Assembly: GCF_010092505.1 (NCBI RefSeq)
Contig: NZ_CP048021.1
Location: forward strand, 1,116,001-1,180,000
From: Virgibacillus sp. MSP4-1
GTDB taxonomy: Bacteria; Bacillota; Bacilli; Bacillales; Alkalibacillaceae
Length of the DNA: 64,000 bases
Reading direction: 5' to 3'
Under the pieces are notes generated by a model. It was not told where the DNA came from. It made no database searches and saw only the letters and a program-made list of their open reading frames with translations. The stretch's first letter is position 1, and each line of letters starts with the position of its first letter. Position numbers and translations under genes: made by a program. This document shows, piece after piece, positions 53,655-62,370 of this stretch.

Positions 53655-53861
53655 TTATGATTTTTTTGAGTCATTTGATGTTATGTCCTGTACTTCCTTC
53701 ACTTCATCCGTTACATCTTCCGTCAGTTCACGGGTCGACTTCTTAAATTCCTTTAACGTCTGCCCAGTTGCCTTGCCAAGCTCCGGAAGCTTCTTTGGTC
53801 CGAAAATCACAAGTGCGATGATTAAAATTAAAATTAATCCGGGAATTCCAATTTGCATCAT
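53655..53861 (-). CDS. tatA: Twin-arginine translocase subunit TatA (copy 2)
   Basis: A 68-residue second TatA with nearly the same helix ([19 protein letters not shown]), hinge [14 protein letters not shown] and a longer acidic tail ([13 protein letters not shown]). The ATG at 53861 follows AGGTG; an in-frame extension to 53936 has no site. The tandem copies are 21 bp apart and arose by local duplication; different tails suggest different partners or ratios. Confidence 0.9.
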   Translation of the reverse strand: MMQIGIPGLILILIIALVIFGPKKLPELGKATGQTLKEFKKSTRELTEDVTDEVKEVQDITSNDSKKS

Positions 53862-54029
53862 AACAATCACCTGCCTGTTTAATTTATGGATAATATATGT
53901 ACAATTCCTTACTATTCTCTCCAGCAAAACATCCATTAAACTAAGATATCTGCCACTCTAGTTTTCATTTTCTCTCAAACCGTCCGAATTTGCAAATACT
54001 TATTGGACTTTGTGACAAAAAATTCATGA

Positions 54030-54518
54030 TTATTTCCGCACGTATGTACAGAAATAATAATCATAAGGATTCCTATCATCCTTTATCCCTTTTTCTTTAT
54101 GTACAAGCTCCCATTCAGATTGGTCAAAAGCCGGAAAAAAAGTATCTCCTTCAAAAGATTCCTCAATTTCCGTAATGTACATTTTATCAGCAAAAGAAAG
54201 CGCAGTGTTAAACAGCTCACTCCCGCCAATAATAAAAATCTCCTCTTTAGGGATTCGCTCATTCCGTTCCATGACGTTATCCCAGGAGTGAATGATTTCA
54301 CACCCCTCAGCCTTAAACGTACGATCCCTTGTCAGGATTACGTTTTCACGGCGTGGCAAGGGTCTTCCAATCGATTGATAAGTCTTCCTGCCCATAACAA
54401 TGGTGTGGTCCATGGTTGTTTCTTTAAAGAATTTGAGATCATTGGGCAAACGCCATGGCAAGCCCCCATCTTTGCCAATGACCTGTTTCTGATCCATAGC
54501 TACTAATAAAGATATCAT
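54030..54518 (-). CDS. folA: Dihydrofolate reductase
   Basis: A 162-residue DHFR: ISLLVAMDQKQVIGKDGGLPW holds the N-terminal motif, LPNDLKFFKETT the acidic active-site Asp, then MGRKTYQSIG and the C-terminal FIIGGSELFN and the ITEIEESFEGDTFFP stretch. It regenerates tetrahydrofolate used up by ThyA. The ATG at 54518 follows AAGGA; a GTG 9 nt earlier is too close. It forms an operon with thyA, 67 bp upstream. Confidence 0.95.
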   Translation of the reverse strand: MISLLVAMDQKQVIGKDGGLPWRLPNDLKFFKETTMDHTIVMGRKTYQSIGRPLPRRENVILTRDRTFKAEGCEIIHSWDNVMERNERIPKEEIFIIGGSELFNTALSFADKMYITEIEESFEGDTFFPAFDQSEWELVHKEKGIKDDRNPYDYYFCTYVRK

Positions 54519-54585
54519 TCTGTTCACTTCCTTTAATCATCGCGTCAGCTTTAGAGATCTGGCAGCGTTCATCAGGCCAGAGCAA

Positions 54586-55530
54586 TTACACAGCAACTGG
54601 TGCTTTAATCGCCGGATGAGGGTTATAATCATGTAATTTAATATCTTCTACACTAAGATTAAAAATCGACGTGATTTCCTCGTTTATATTGATTGATGGC
54701 AAAGAACGAGGCTTTCGACTTAACAGTGTCTTTACCTGATCCAGATGATTTTGATAAATATGAGCATCCCCAATGGTATGGATAAACTCCCCTACCTCAA
54801 GATTACACTCATAAGCAATTAAATGAGTAAGCAGTGCATAGCTGGCGATATTAAATGGTATACCTAAAAACATATCCCCGCTGCGCTGATAAAGCTGACA
54901 GGACAGCTTACCGTCCGCTACATAAAATTGAAACATCGTATGACATGGCGGCAAAGCCATTGTTGGGATATCTTCAGGATTCCAGGCTGAAACAATAAGC
55001 CTTCTGGAAGCCGGATTTGTTTTGATCTGTTCAATGACATTTTTGATTTGATCAATCGTATCGCCCTGAGAGGTTTTCCACTCTCTCCACTGCTTCCCGT
55101 AAACATTGCCTAAATCACCATATTTGCGTGCAAATTCGTCGCTATTTAAAATATTTTCTTTAAACCTCTTCATTTGTTCTTTGTATTGTTCATTAAAAGC
55201 TTCATCTGTCAGCGCACGGCGTCCAAAATCTGTCATATCAGGTCCATCATATTCTGTGCTTTCCACCCAGTTTTTAAACGCCCATTCATTCCAAATATTA
55301 TTATTATGCTGTAACAAAAATTTAATATTTGTATCACCTTTAAGAAACCATAGCAGTTCACTGACTATTAATCTGAAAGGCACTTTTTTGGTTGTTAATA
55401 ATGGAAATCCTTCCGCTAAATTAAAACGCATCTGTGACCCGAAGATGCTGATCGTGCCTGTTCCGGTTCGGTCGCTCCGGGTGGTCCCATTTTCTAAGAT
55501 GTGTCTGGTTAATTGAAGATACTGTTGCAA
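54586..55530 (-). CDS. thyA: Thymidylate synthase ThyA (long, L. casei-like form)
   Basis: A 314-residue thymidylate synthase with catalytic C196 in [14 protein letters not shown] and the dUMP phosphate-binding Arg in RSDRTGTGT and NPASRRLIV. The length is about 50 residues more than the 264-residue E. coli form because of an insert near residues 92-140, as in Lactobacillus casei and staphylococcal enzymes. It makes dTMP using methylene-tetrahydrofolate and is paired with folA. Confidence 0.95.
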   Translation of the reverse strand: MQQYLQLTRHILENGTTRSDRTGTGTISIFGSQMRFNLAEGFPLLTTKKVPFRLIVSELLWFLKGDTNIKFLLQHNNNIWNEWAFKNWVESTEYDGPDMTDFGRRALTDEAFNEQYKEQMKRFKENILNSDEFARKYGDLGNVYGKQWREWKTSQGDTIDQIKNVIEQIKTNPASRRLIVSAWNPEDIPTMALPPCHTMFQFYVADGKLSCQLYQRSGDMFLGIPFNIASYALLTHLIAYECNLEVGEFIHTIGDAHIYQNHLDQVKTLLSRKPRSLPSININEEITSIFNLSVEDIKLHDYNPHPAIKAPVAV

Positions 55531-55649
55531 GAGTCGTCACCACTTTCCCTATTTTCATTACATTATTGTAACATGTTTTATGTGTGTACATAACCACTTT
55601 TCCGCCATCATATATTGGTTCTAGCTAAACGGAAAAGGTGGTGACAGCA

Positions 55650-56648
55650 ATGCCGGGGATGAGTCAACATCCTGTTCTGTTTGGAACACTGGCAACCAGT
55701 TTTGCCATTTCACAGCCCCTGTCATTTGTGCTGGATGTCAATATTCAGGAACAAAACAAAGTATTATCTGAGAGTAAAACGCTGACATATGGAACCCACA
55801 ATGAAGCTGTAAGTGTCTTACAAAAGAAGCTCAAAAATATCAATATGTTTAAAGGAGAAGAGGATGGAAAGTTTGGAGTAATGACAGAACATTATGTGAA
55901 AAAGTTCCAGGCAAAGTACCAATTAAATGTTAATGGCCGTGCAAATAAAGAAACCATATATAAACTGATTCAGAAAGAAAGAGAGCATTATTTGGAGCCG
56001 CTCAAAAACCTGGAAGAAGATACGATTGATGTGGGAATGTATAGTGAGGATGTAAAAAAGATTCAATCAGCACTGCATTACTTCGGCTATTATCAAGGAA
56101 AAATAGATGGCATTTACGGTCCATTAACAAAAGAAGCGGCAAAGGCCTTTCAGGAGGATCATAAAATCCCTGTAAAAACCAAGCTTGATAAACAATTTGT
56201 TCAGCAGCTTGAGCAAACGAAAACTCCTGATCAGGATGCTATCGTCCACACCGTTCAGAAAACACCAGATACGAAAACGGTTAAAGTAAGTGTTTCCGGA
56301 GATGTCATTCAAATTGCTAAATCCTATCTGGGCACACCCTATCGATGGGGTGGCGAATCTCCAAGTGGGTTTGACTGCAGTGGATACTTACAATTTGTTT
56401 TTTCTCAGGTGGGTGTTCAATTACCAAGAACCGTTTCTGACATATGGAATGCAACGACACCTGTTCAAAAGCCAAGTGTAGGTGACCTGGTCTTTTATGA
56501 AACTTACAAACCAGGGCCCTCTCATGCCGGCATCTATTTAGGTAATGGATCATTTATTCATGCAGGGAATAATGGAGTGGAAATCAGTAATATGAGCGGC
56601 TCTTACTGGAAACAGCGTTATCTCGGGGCAAAGAGAGTTTCGCAATAA
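55650..56648 (+). CDS. NlpC/P60 peptidoglycan endopeptidase with two peptidoglycan-binding domains
   Basis: A 332-residue wall hydrolase. The weakly hydrophobic N-terminus may be an export signal but lacks a clear basic region. Two PG-binding domains follow (about 45-105 with AVSVLQKKLKNINMFKGEEDG, and 120-185 with SEDVKKIQSALHYFGYYQG), then a linker and an NlpC/P60 domain (about 210-332) with the catalytic Cys in GFDCSGYLQFVF and His in GPSHAGIYLGNG. It cuts D-gamma-Glu-diamino-acid bonds. The ATG at 55650 follows AAAGGTGG. Confidence 0.9.
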   Translation: MPGMSQHPVLFGTLATSFAISQPLSFVLDVNIQEQNKVLSESKTLTYGTHNEAVSVLQKKLKNINMFKGEEDGKFGVMTEHYVKKFQAKYQLNVNGRANKETIYKLIQKEREHYLEPLKNLEEDTIDVGMYSEDVKKIQSALHYFGYYQGKIDGIYGPLTKEAAKAFQEDHKIPVKTKLDKQFVQQLEQTKTPDQDAIVHTVQKTPDTKTVKVSVSGDVIQIAKSYLGTPYRWGGESPSGFDCSGYLQFVFSQVGVQLPRTVSDIWNATTPVQKPSVGDLVFYETYKPGPSHAGIYLGNGSFIHAGNNGVEISNMSGSYWKQRYLGAKRVSQ

Positions 56649-56651
56649 GCA

Positions 56652-56683
56652 TTAAAATGGGGATGATGTTAGTCATCCCCATT
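56652..56683 (-). terminator. Terminator overlapping the end of the HD gene
   Basis: The 11-bp stem AATGGGGATGA / TCATCCCCATT encloses the minus-strand stop codon of the HD gene in its loop and is followed on minus by TTTTAA. It may also stop plus-strand read-through from the P60 gene. Confidence 0.65.
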
Positions 56684-57307
56684 CCATTCTGCATAAAATC
56701 TGGTTAAAAATTTTTCCATATATTGATGACGCTCGGCAGCCATCTTTTTGGCACTTTCGGTATTCATTAAATCCTTTAATTTTACCAGTTTTTCATAGAA
56801 ATGGTTGATCGTTGTATTGTCCTGACTTGGATTATCCTGCTTCTTGACAGCATGGACTGAATTTGGGTTAAACATTTCTGCCCCGGTAGCACCTCCGTAT
56901 GCAAAGGTACGTGCAATACCTATAGCCCCCAGAGCATCCAGACGATCGGCATCCTGTACAACCTTTCCTTCCAGCGTTTCTGGAACCTTATACTGGCCTT
57001 TGAAGGATACATCTTTAAAAGCAAGCCAAATTTGATGCCTTAATAGTTCCGGTACACCCTCTTCCTTTAAAAATGTAAAAATTTCCTTCATTGCTGCTTC
57101 ATGATCATTAACAAGCTTTTCATCAGGGACATCATGAACGTAGGCTGCCAGCTGGCAAATGAAAGAATCAGCTTTTTCCTTTTCGGCCAATTGTTTTGCT
57201 AACTTTACGACCCGTTTCATATGCCATTGATCATGGCCAGTCGTATCCTCGGAAAATCTTTCTGATATCCATCCTTCTGTATGTTCCAAAATTCTTTGCT
57301 TATCCAT
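56669..57307 (-). CDS. HD-domain phosphohydrolase (YpgQ/YedJ-like)
   Basis: A 212-residue HD protein. Metal-binding His/Asp: H in GHDQWHMKRV, HD in AAYVHDVPDEK, and D in GKVVQDADRLDALGAIGIAR. Related enzymes hydrolyse nucleotides or ppGpp-like compounds; YpgQ is a Mn-dependent pyrophosphohydrolase on (d)NTPs. Its ATG overlaps the TAA of the DUF72 gene, giving translational coupling. Confidence 0.87.
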   Translation of the reverse strand: MDKQRILEHTEGWISERFSEDTTGHDQWHMKRVVKLAKQLAEKEKADSFICQLAAYVHDVPDEKLVNDHEAAMKEIFTFLKEEGVPELLRHQIWLAFKDVSFKGQYKVPETLEGKVVQDADRLDALGAIGIARTFAYGGATGAEMFNPNSVHAVKKQDNPSQDNTTINHFYEKLVKLKDLMNTESAKKMAAERHQYMEKFLTRFYAEWNGDD

Positions 57308-58164
57308 TATAATCCTCCATCGAATAAATCCATTTGCCGGGGGTTTAAACCCTCGTATTGGATATTCAGCAGATTTATGAATTGCTTAGCATTGTCTGCT
57401 GCATCCCCACCTGAATTATTATTAAACAGAATCGTTATGTCCTTCGATTGCTTTTTGAGTTCTTTAATGCGTTCCACCCACTCCTTCAATTCTGTTTCAC
57501 TGTAACGATACAAAAACCGGACCGCCCGCCAGTTATCCCTTCCATTTTTATTCCAGCCATGAACATTTCTCCCGTGGAAACGAATTAAGGTTGTTTCATT
57601 CGTTGGTTCTAATATCACTGGTACAGAGCCCTCTCCTGCCTGTGGCTCATCACATATCGTATGAATCCATTTTTCTTTCTTCATAAAATCAATTGTTTGC
57701 TGCTTAAATTGCGGTTCAAACCATGAACGGTTCCGAAACTCGATAGCTAAAGGGTAATCTTTTAAATAATCCCGGATCACGCGTAAATAACGAATATTTT
57801 CTTTCCGTACATCAAACCAAGGCGGAAACTGGAATAAAATTGCATTCAACTTATTTGCCTTCAACACAGGTTCAATCGAACGAATGTAAGCATCCATTAA
57901 TTCTTTAAGATCCTTTAAAGTCAGCTGTTCCCTGTCATGGCGGGTTAGCGTGTGGAAAGCTTTAATGACAAACGAAAAATGATCCGGCGTTTCCTCCACC
58001 CATTTCTTATAGTTTTTTTGAGGCTGTATCGCATAAAACGCAGTATCTACTTCAACGACTGGAAAGTGTGAGGCATAGGCAAATAATTTTCCTGAAGAAA
58101 TGCTTTGATTCTCATAAAGAGAGGGGTGATCTCCCCATCCTGTCAAACCTATATGTATAGCCAA
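57307..58164 (-). CDS. DUF72 TIM-barrel protein
   Basis: A 285-residue DUF72/YunF-type protein. Typical parts are IHIGLTGWGDHPSLY, EVDTAFYAIQP, FSFVIKAFHTLTRH, AIEFRNRSW and LIRFHGRN, plus FNNNSGGDAADNAKQF at the C-terminus. It has a TIM-barrel-like fold of unknown function. The TTG at 58164 has GGAGG 7 nt upstream; the earlier TTG would contain that site. Coupled to the HD gene by a TAATG overlap. Confidence 0.87.
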   Translation of the reverse strand: MAIHIGLTGWGDHPSLYENQSISSGKLFAYASHFPVVEVDTAFYAIQPQKNYKKWVEETPDHFSFVIKAFHTLTRHDREQLTLKDLKELMDAYIRSIEPVLKANKLNAILFQFPPWFDVRKENIRYLRVIRDYLKDYPLAIEFRNRSWFEPQFKQQTIDFMKKEKWIHTICDEPQAGEGSVPVILEPTNETTLIRFHGRNVHGWNKNGRDNWRAVRFLYRYSETELKEWVERIKELKKQSKDITILFNNNSGGDAADNAKQFINLLNIQYEGLNPRQMDLFDGGL

Positions 58165-58210
58165 ATCTTCTTCCTCCAAGGTATAGTTTCGTGTTACATT
58201 TTAACAAAAA

Positions 58211-58432
58211 TTATGAGATCCCGTTAGGAAATGATTTCTTCTTTTTTCGAAAATCCGCATAAAGCCAGATGCCCATAATGAGTAATGAAACAGACATCAC
58301 AAAGGGAATCATCCATAAATTATCCGATGGTGAACGTAAACTGATGATGAAAAGGATCATGGACAAAATTAAAAACGCAACACCATTTTTGGCTTTAATG
58401 GAAAGCTCATTTCTAATCTCCTCAATGTTCAC
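58211..58432 (-). CDS. Small two-helix membrane protein
   Basis: A 73-residue protein with two hydrophobic helices (VAFLILSMILFIISLR and IPFVMSVSLLIMGIWLY). The start MNIEEIRNELSIKAKNG resembles the N-terminus of longer DUF7010-type membrane proteins, so it may be a short relative or a truncated one. The start is GTG with AGGAG 9 nt before. A basic KKKK tail closes it. Function unknown. Confidence 0.6.
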   Translation of the reverse strand: MNIEEIRNELSIKAKNGVAFLILSMILFIISLRSPSDNLWMIPFVMSVSLLIMGIWLYADFRKKKKSFPNGIS

Positions 58433-58550
58433 AGATTTTAACTCCTAATTTATCTTTATAGTGAAAATTTAATCGAGACTATTTTATCACAGAAAATCAA
58501 AATTTTTTTATTCTTTAGATTATTTATCTCAAAATATTGCTCCTTTATGT

Positions 58551-58579
58551 TTGACTCAAAAATCAAAAGAGGATATAAT
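58551..58579 (+). promoter_or_regulatory. SigA-type promoter of the cold-shock gene
   Basis: TTGACT and TATAAT are separated by exactly 17 bp. Transcription should start near 58586, giving an unusually long leader of about 164 nt before the csp ATG, as expected for cold-shock mRNAs. Confidence 0.88.
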
Positions 58580-58616
58580 ACTAAATAACAGATAAGATGT
58601 GAGGTTCATGAAAGAC

Positions 58617-58681
58617 GGGTAACTTCAGATGAGAAGTCGATGGATTTTGTGTCCTTCACTTCTTCTGGGTTGCCCTTTTTT
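58617..58681 (+). promoter_or_regulatory. Terminator-like hairpin (attenuator) in the csp leader
   Basis: The leader forms a long stem: GGGTAAC pairs with GTTGCCC, continuing through AGAAGT / ACTTCT and GGA / TCC, and six U follow at once. It lies about 70 nt before the csp ATG. It looks like a transcription terminator inside the 5' UTR, which would allow control by temperature-dependent refolding or antitermination. Confidence 0.65.
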
Positions 58682-58749
58682 AATTGCCTTCGCTTCTTAT
58701 TTGTGAAATAAGCACATTTTTTGTGAAAGATTTTAGGAGGATTTTATTT

Positions 58750-58950
58750 ATGCAAAACGGTACAGTAAAATGGTTCAACGCAGAAAAAGGTTATGGTTTT
58801 ATTCAGGTTGAGGGAGCAGACGACGTATTCGTACATTACTCTGCCATCCAGGAAGAAGGCTTCAAAACATTAGACGAAGGTCAATCCGTTGAATTTGATG
58901 TTGTTGAAGGCGATCGTGGACCTCAAGCAGCTAATGTTGTTAAAAAATAA
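58750..58950 (+). CDS. csp: Cold-shock protein (CspA/CspB family)
   Basis: A 66-residue single-domain protein with both RNA-binding motifs, KGYGFIQVE (RNP1) and VFVHYSAIQ (RNP2). It starts [16 protein letters not shown] and ends in NVVKK. It acts as an RNA chaperone and melts structures at low temperature. The ATG follows AGGAGG by 9 nt and the long leader carries an attenuator-like hairpin. The frame extends further upstream but that part lies in the leader. Confidence 0.95.
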   Translation: MQNGTVKWFNAEKGYGFIQVEGADDVFVHYSAIQEEGFKTLDEGQSVEFDVVEGDRGPQAANVVKK

Positions 58951-58966
58951 AACGCCATTCATAGAT

Positions 58967-58998
58967 GCGGTAATCGCTTATTAGCGGTTACCGCTTTT
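58967..58998 (+). terminator. Terminator after csp
   Basis: Stem GCGGTAATCGCT / AGCGGTTACCGC with a TATT loop, followed by TTTTC. Confidence 0.85.
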
Positions 58999-59101
58999 CA
59001 ATTCTTCCTTTTTGTACCAGATACGCAAAAACACTTGTCGAATCCACGATGTTCCGATATAGTTATCTTATAAGTGTGTTTACATAAAAGGGGAAGTGAA
59101 C

Positions 59102-59722
59102 ATGGAAGGAAAACTATTACAAAGTCTCATTCAACTGCAAAGTATGTCTTCATTCTCACCATATAGTTCATCTAATCAGCAAACAAACTTATTAAACCAG
59201 GCTTTTCAGTCGATCTTAAATCAGCAGATATCGACAGTATCACATTCTCCTGAGCCCCAAACATCAGCAATTGGTTCTAATCAGTTGTTCTCCATTAAGA
59301 ATACCTATCCCCCGAACATTCAATATCCATCCAGTACCGAGTCTGCTGGCGAAGTTGAACCTTATATCCAGAAGGCGGCGGAGATATTTGGCATGGACCC
59401 GAATTTAATCCGTTCAGTTATTGACGCGGAATCAAACTTTAATGTGAATGCTGTCAGTCACGCAGGTGCTGAAGGGCTTATGCAGCTTATGCCGGAGACT
59501 GCGCGTGGTCTGGGTGTACGAAATACCTTCGATCCTGAACAAAATGTATTAGGCGGGACAAAATATCTTAAACAAATGCTGGACAAGTATAATGGAGATA
59601 CTTCATTAGCTTTAGCGGCCTACAATGCCGGCCCTGGGAACGTGGATAAATATAATGGAATTCCGCCTTTTAAGGAAACTCAAAATTATGTACAAAAAGT
59701 GATGGGAAAATATATGGCTTAA
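59102..59722 (+). CDS. Lytic transglycosylase (SLT domain, CwlQ-like)
   Basis: A 206-residue protein. The first 85 residues are Ser/Gln/Asn-rich with no obvious signal peptide; a soluble lytic transglycosylase domain follows (about 90-206). The catalytic Glu is E110 in [14 protein letters not shown], with [13 protein letters not shown] and [15 protein letters not shown] as conserved motifs. It cleaves glycan strands to form 1,6-anhydro ends. Layout resembles B. subtilis YjbJ/CwlQ. The ATG at 59102 follows AAGGGG by 8 nt. Confidence 0.88.
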   Translation: MEGKLLQSLIQLQSMSSFSPYSSSNQQTNLLNQAFQSILNQQISTVSHSPEPQTSAIGSNQLFSIKNTYPPNIQYPSSTESAGEVEPYIQKAAEIFGMDPNLIRSVIDAESNFNVNAVSHAGAEGLMQLMPETARGLGVRNTFDPEQNVLGGTKYLKQMLDKYNGDTSLALAAYNAGPGNVDKYNGIPPFKETQNYVQKVMGKYMA

Positions 59723-59745
59723 AAGCCGTTTTAAATGATTTTCAG

Positions 59746-59780
59746 ACGTTCAGAATGAAGACCTTCTGAGCGTTTTTTTA
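59746..59780 (+). terminator. Terminator after the transglycosylase gene
   Basis: Stem ACGTTCAGAA / TTCTGAGCGT followed by TTTTTTA on the plus strand. Confidence 0.85.
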
Positions 59781-59819
59781 TGTCTCTTGTATCTCCCTAT
59801 CCACTTCACATGAAAATTG

Positions 59820-59848
59820 TTGTCCAATATTGAAAAATCATATATAAT
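59820..59848 (+). promoter_or_regulatory. Promoter of the queuosine-precursor transporter gene
   Basis: TTGTCC and TATAAT with 17-bp spacing. The predicted start (about 59855) coincides with the 5' edge of the preQ1 riboswitch. Confidence 0.8.
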
Positions 59849-59854
59849 AATGTT

Positions 59855-59895
59855 TTCGCAGTTCGAAAAATCCTGCGTTATCAAAACTAAGGAGG
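59855..59895 (+). ncRNA. preQ1-I riboswitch
   Basis: P1 is CGCAG (59857-59861) pairing with CTGCG (59873-59877); the loop holds TTCGAAAAATC, and the A-rich tail TTATCAAAACTAAGGAGG follows. The pattern stem-GTTC-loop-stem-AAAACTAAGGAGG fits the class I preQ1 aptamer; the tail contains the ribosome site of the next gene, so ligand binding would hide it. The gene behind it is a preQ1-type transporter, a typical target. Confidence 0.85.
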
Positions 59896-59903
59896 ACTTT
59901 ATT

Positions 59904-60575
59904 ATGTTTAATGAATGGCTTTGGCTGGGATTTGCTTTTGTTAACTTCACGATGATCCTGCTAATTTACAAAATATTTGGCAAACCCGGCCTGTTTGTGT
60001 GGATTGGAATGTCCACAGTTGTGGCAAATATTCAAGTACTGAAAACGATTGAGCTGTTTGGAATCACAGCCACTCTAGGAAACATCATTTACGGTACAGC
60101 GTTTCTAGCCACAGATATTTTAAATGAGAAATATGGCAAAAGGGACGCAAAAAAAGCAGTATGGCTTGGTTTTTATACCTTAATTGCCATGACGATGATG
60201 ATGCAAGTTGCTCTGCAGTTTCAACCGGCTGAAAGTGACACGGTTCACGGGGCACTGAAAACATTATTTGACTTAGTTCCACAAGTAGCGCTGGGCAGTT
60301 TAGCGGCGTACATTATCAGTCAGTATTTCGATGTATGGATTTTTTCAAGGCTTAAGAATAAATTCCCTGATGATAAATTTTTATGGCTGAGAAATAATGG
60401 CAGTACGATGATTAGTCAGCTTCTGGACAGTCTTGTTTTCTGTTCGATTGCATTTTTCGGAATGCCATGGGGAGTCTGGGCTGAAATCTTTATCTCCACG
60501 TACTTTATTAAATTCATTGTATCCTTCCTGGACACCCCGTTCTTTTATATCGCTAAAAAAATCAAGCCACAATAG
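59904..60575 (+). CDS. yhhQ: Queuosine-precursor transporter (YhhQ/QPTR, DUF165)
   Basis: A 223-residue membrane protein with about six helices. Core motifs are IIYGTAFLATDILNEKYGKRDA, ALGSLAAYIISQYFDVWIF and the C-terminal GSTMISQLLDSLVFCSIAFFG. The family imports preQ0, preQ1 or queuine for tRNA modification. The ATG follows AAGGAGG by 8 nt, and the preQ1-I riboswitch directly upstream supports the function. Confidence 0.93.
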   Translation: MFNEWLWLGFAFVNFTMILLIYKIFGKPGLFVWIGMSTVVANIQVLKTIELFGITATLGNIIYGTAFLATDILNEKYGKRDAKKAVWLGFYTLIAMTMMMQVALQFQPAESDTVHGALKTLFDLVPQVALGSLAAYIISQYFDVWIFSRLKNKFPDDKFLWLRNNGSTMISQLLDSLVFCSIAFFGMPWGVWAEIFISTYFIKFIVSFLDTPFFYIAKKIKPQ

Positions 60576-60629
60576 GAGCCGGACGTGACCTATTTGGTTT
60601 TTCAGCCACAAATACGCTATTTTGAAAAA

Positions 60630-60673
60630 AACAAAGAGGGGCCTTTCCTTTATGGAACGAGCCCCTCTTTGTT
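60630..60673. terminator. Bidirectional terminator
   Basis: The 13-bp stem AACAAAGAGGGGC / GCCCCTCTTTGTT with a longer loop is flanked by A- and T-rich runs. It lies between convergent yhhQ and the methyltransferase gene. Confidence 0.85.
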
Positions 60674-60682
60674 CTTTTTCGT

Positions 60683-61198
60683 TTAATCGTTCTCTTCCGT
60701 TAATGCCTGTAATGTCCGTTCTTCCAAAGGGATTCGGATCGACATTAATGCGAGATGCAAAACAGGAAATATAAATGCACTCATGTAGGCTTTGAAAAGC
60801 AGCGGGATGATCATAAATTCCAGACCTACCACAAGATAGTTAGGATGGCGAATCCATTTATAAGGTCCCTTTTTTACTAAATGAATTCCAGGAAGAACAA
60901 TGATTTTCGTATTCCAGTGTTGCCCCAGGGATTGTATGCACCACATCCGTATGGCCTGCAGGAAAATAAATAATACCAGCCACACTTGCTGAATGGACGC
61001 TGAAAATTGATGGCTTTTATAAGCTTCCAGGAGAATAGCCAGTAAAAAAGCAATGTGCGTTCGGACAATCCAAACATACAGATCCTCCTGAATGACTTTG
61101 GCCCCCTGTTCCTTCATCCTACTTTCATTTCTCTTGGCGTAAATTAGCTCAATGACTCTCTGCAAAACTATAATCAGCCATAGGAGTATATATATCAT
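60683..61198 (-). CDS. bpsB: Isoprenylcysteine-type O-methyltransferase (YpbQ/BpsB-like)
   Basis: A 171-residue membrane methyltransferase with four to five helices and the ICMT motifs in the C-terminal half: LVKKGPYKWIRHPNYLVVGLE and IRIPLEERTLQ. Homologue of B. subtilis YpbQ (BpsB), which methylates alkylpyrones made by the adjacent type III PKS. The ATG at 61198 overlaps the TGA of the PKS gene (ATGA), so the two are coupled. Confidence 0.88.
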   Translation of the reverse strand: MIYILLWLIIVLQRVIELIYAKRNESRMKEQGAKVIQEDLYVWIVRTHIAFLLAILLEAYKSHQFSASIQQVWLVLFIFLQAIRMWCIQSLGQHWNTKIIVLPGIHLVKKGPYKWIRHPNYLVVGLEFMIIPLLFKAYMSAFIFPVLHLALMSIRIPLEERTLQALTEEND

Positions 61199-62313
61199 AG
61201 TTCCTTCCACTCCAATAATGTAAGCTCAGAGCTGAATCCCGGTCCTAAAGCTGACAACAGGCTTTTAGTTCCTGCATCAGGAAAAGTCTCCATGGCTTTT
61301 TTCAAAACATAAATGACGGTTGGTGAACTCATATTACCGTGAGATTTTAGGACTTGATAAGAGAATGTAAAGAAATCCCTGGAAACATTCAGCACCTGTT
61401 CCATGGCTTCTAACACTCGTTTGCCTCCTGGATGGGCTACAAAGAATGGAAATTCCCCTATTTTCAGTTTGTATTTATGTAAGAATTCATTTATATGTTC
61501 AGACCAGAAGGATTCGACCAGTTTTGGGATGCTTTTTGAAAAAATAACATGGAAACCGCTATTTTGAATATCCCATCCCATAATAGCTAGACCATCCTTT
61601 TTAAATTTAGAACTGGAATGTGTGACTTTAGGAGCTGCATGTTTTATATTTTCCCTTAACTTGCTGTCGTCTCCTGTCATCAGCACACAGGATACCCCAT
61701 CTCCAAATAGCGCAGATCCAACAAAATTACTCTTTCGATGATCATTCTTCTGGAAAGACAGACTGCAAAATTCAGCATTAATAAGGAGAACATTAGCATC
61801 GGGATGGGCCCGGAGATAATCCGCTGCTCTGGCCAATCCTGAAGCACCACCCGCGCAGCCTAATCCCCATATAGGAATCCTTGTTATATTCCCGGAGAAA
61901 GGCAGATTATTTATCAGTTCTGCATCAATAGATGGTGTGGCAATCCCTGTGCTCGAAACAAAAATCATACAATCAATTTCCCTTTCATGGACAGGCTGTT
62001 TCAAAAAATGACGATGATGAAGACAATCCTCAATTGCCATCTCTGCATAATTGATGGCCGCCTGGATATAGCAACGATTACGATCCTCGAAGGTGTGTTC
62101 TTCCTTAAGCCACTCTACAGGTACAGCAATCTGTCTTTCTTCAATGGATGCATGTTCAAATACAGGAAGCAATCGTTCAATTTGATGGGAGGAACGGGGA
62201 AATATGGTTCGAATAAATTCCCGGGCATCCGATTGTGTAATCTTATATTTTGGAATCCCAACTCCAATAGAGGCTATTGTTGGCACGGTACCATCCCTTT
62301 TTTTCTTAGCCAT
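61195..62313 (-). CDS. bcsA: Type III polyketide synthase (BcsA/BpsA-like)
   Basis: A 372-residue chalcone-synthase-fold enzyme. Catalytic C153 lies in IPIWGLGCAGGASGLARA, the His in FFVAHPGGKRVLEAM and the Asn in KSHGNMSSPTV. It condenses fatty acyl-CoA with malonyl-CoA to alkylpyrones, as shown for B. subtilis BpsA. An in-frame GTG at 62286 with a better-spaced site is an alternative start. It is 57 bp behind an SDR gene on the same strand. Confidence 0.92.
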   Translation of the reverse strand: MAKKKRDGTVPTIASIGVGIPKYKITQSDAREFIRTIFPRSSHQIERLLPVFEHASIEERQIAVPVEWLKEEHTFEDRNRCYIQAAINYAEMAIEDCLHHRHFLKQPVHEREIDCMIFVSSTGIATPSIDAELINNLPFSGNITRIPIWGLGCAGGASGLARAADYLRAHPDANVLLINAEFCSLSFQKNDHRKSNFVGSALFGDGVSCVLMTGDDSKLRENIKHAAPKVTHSSSKFKKDGLAIMGWDIQNSGFHVIFSKSIPKLVESFWSEHINEFLHKYKLKIGEFPFFVAHPGGKRVLEAMEQVLNVSRDFFTFSYQVLKSHGNMSSPTVIYVLKKAMETFPDAGTKSLLSALGPGFSSELTLLEWKEL

Positions 62314-62370
62314 CCCCCGTCCTGCTTTGAATTATGCACTTTAGCGCTTTAAAGCATGTGGGGACTGTCC

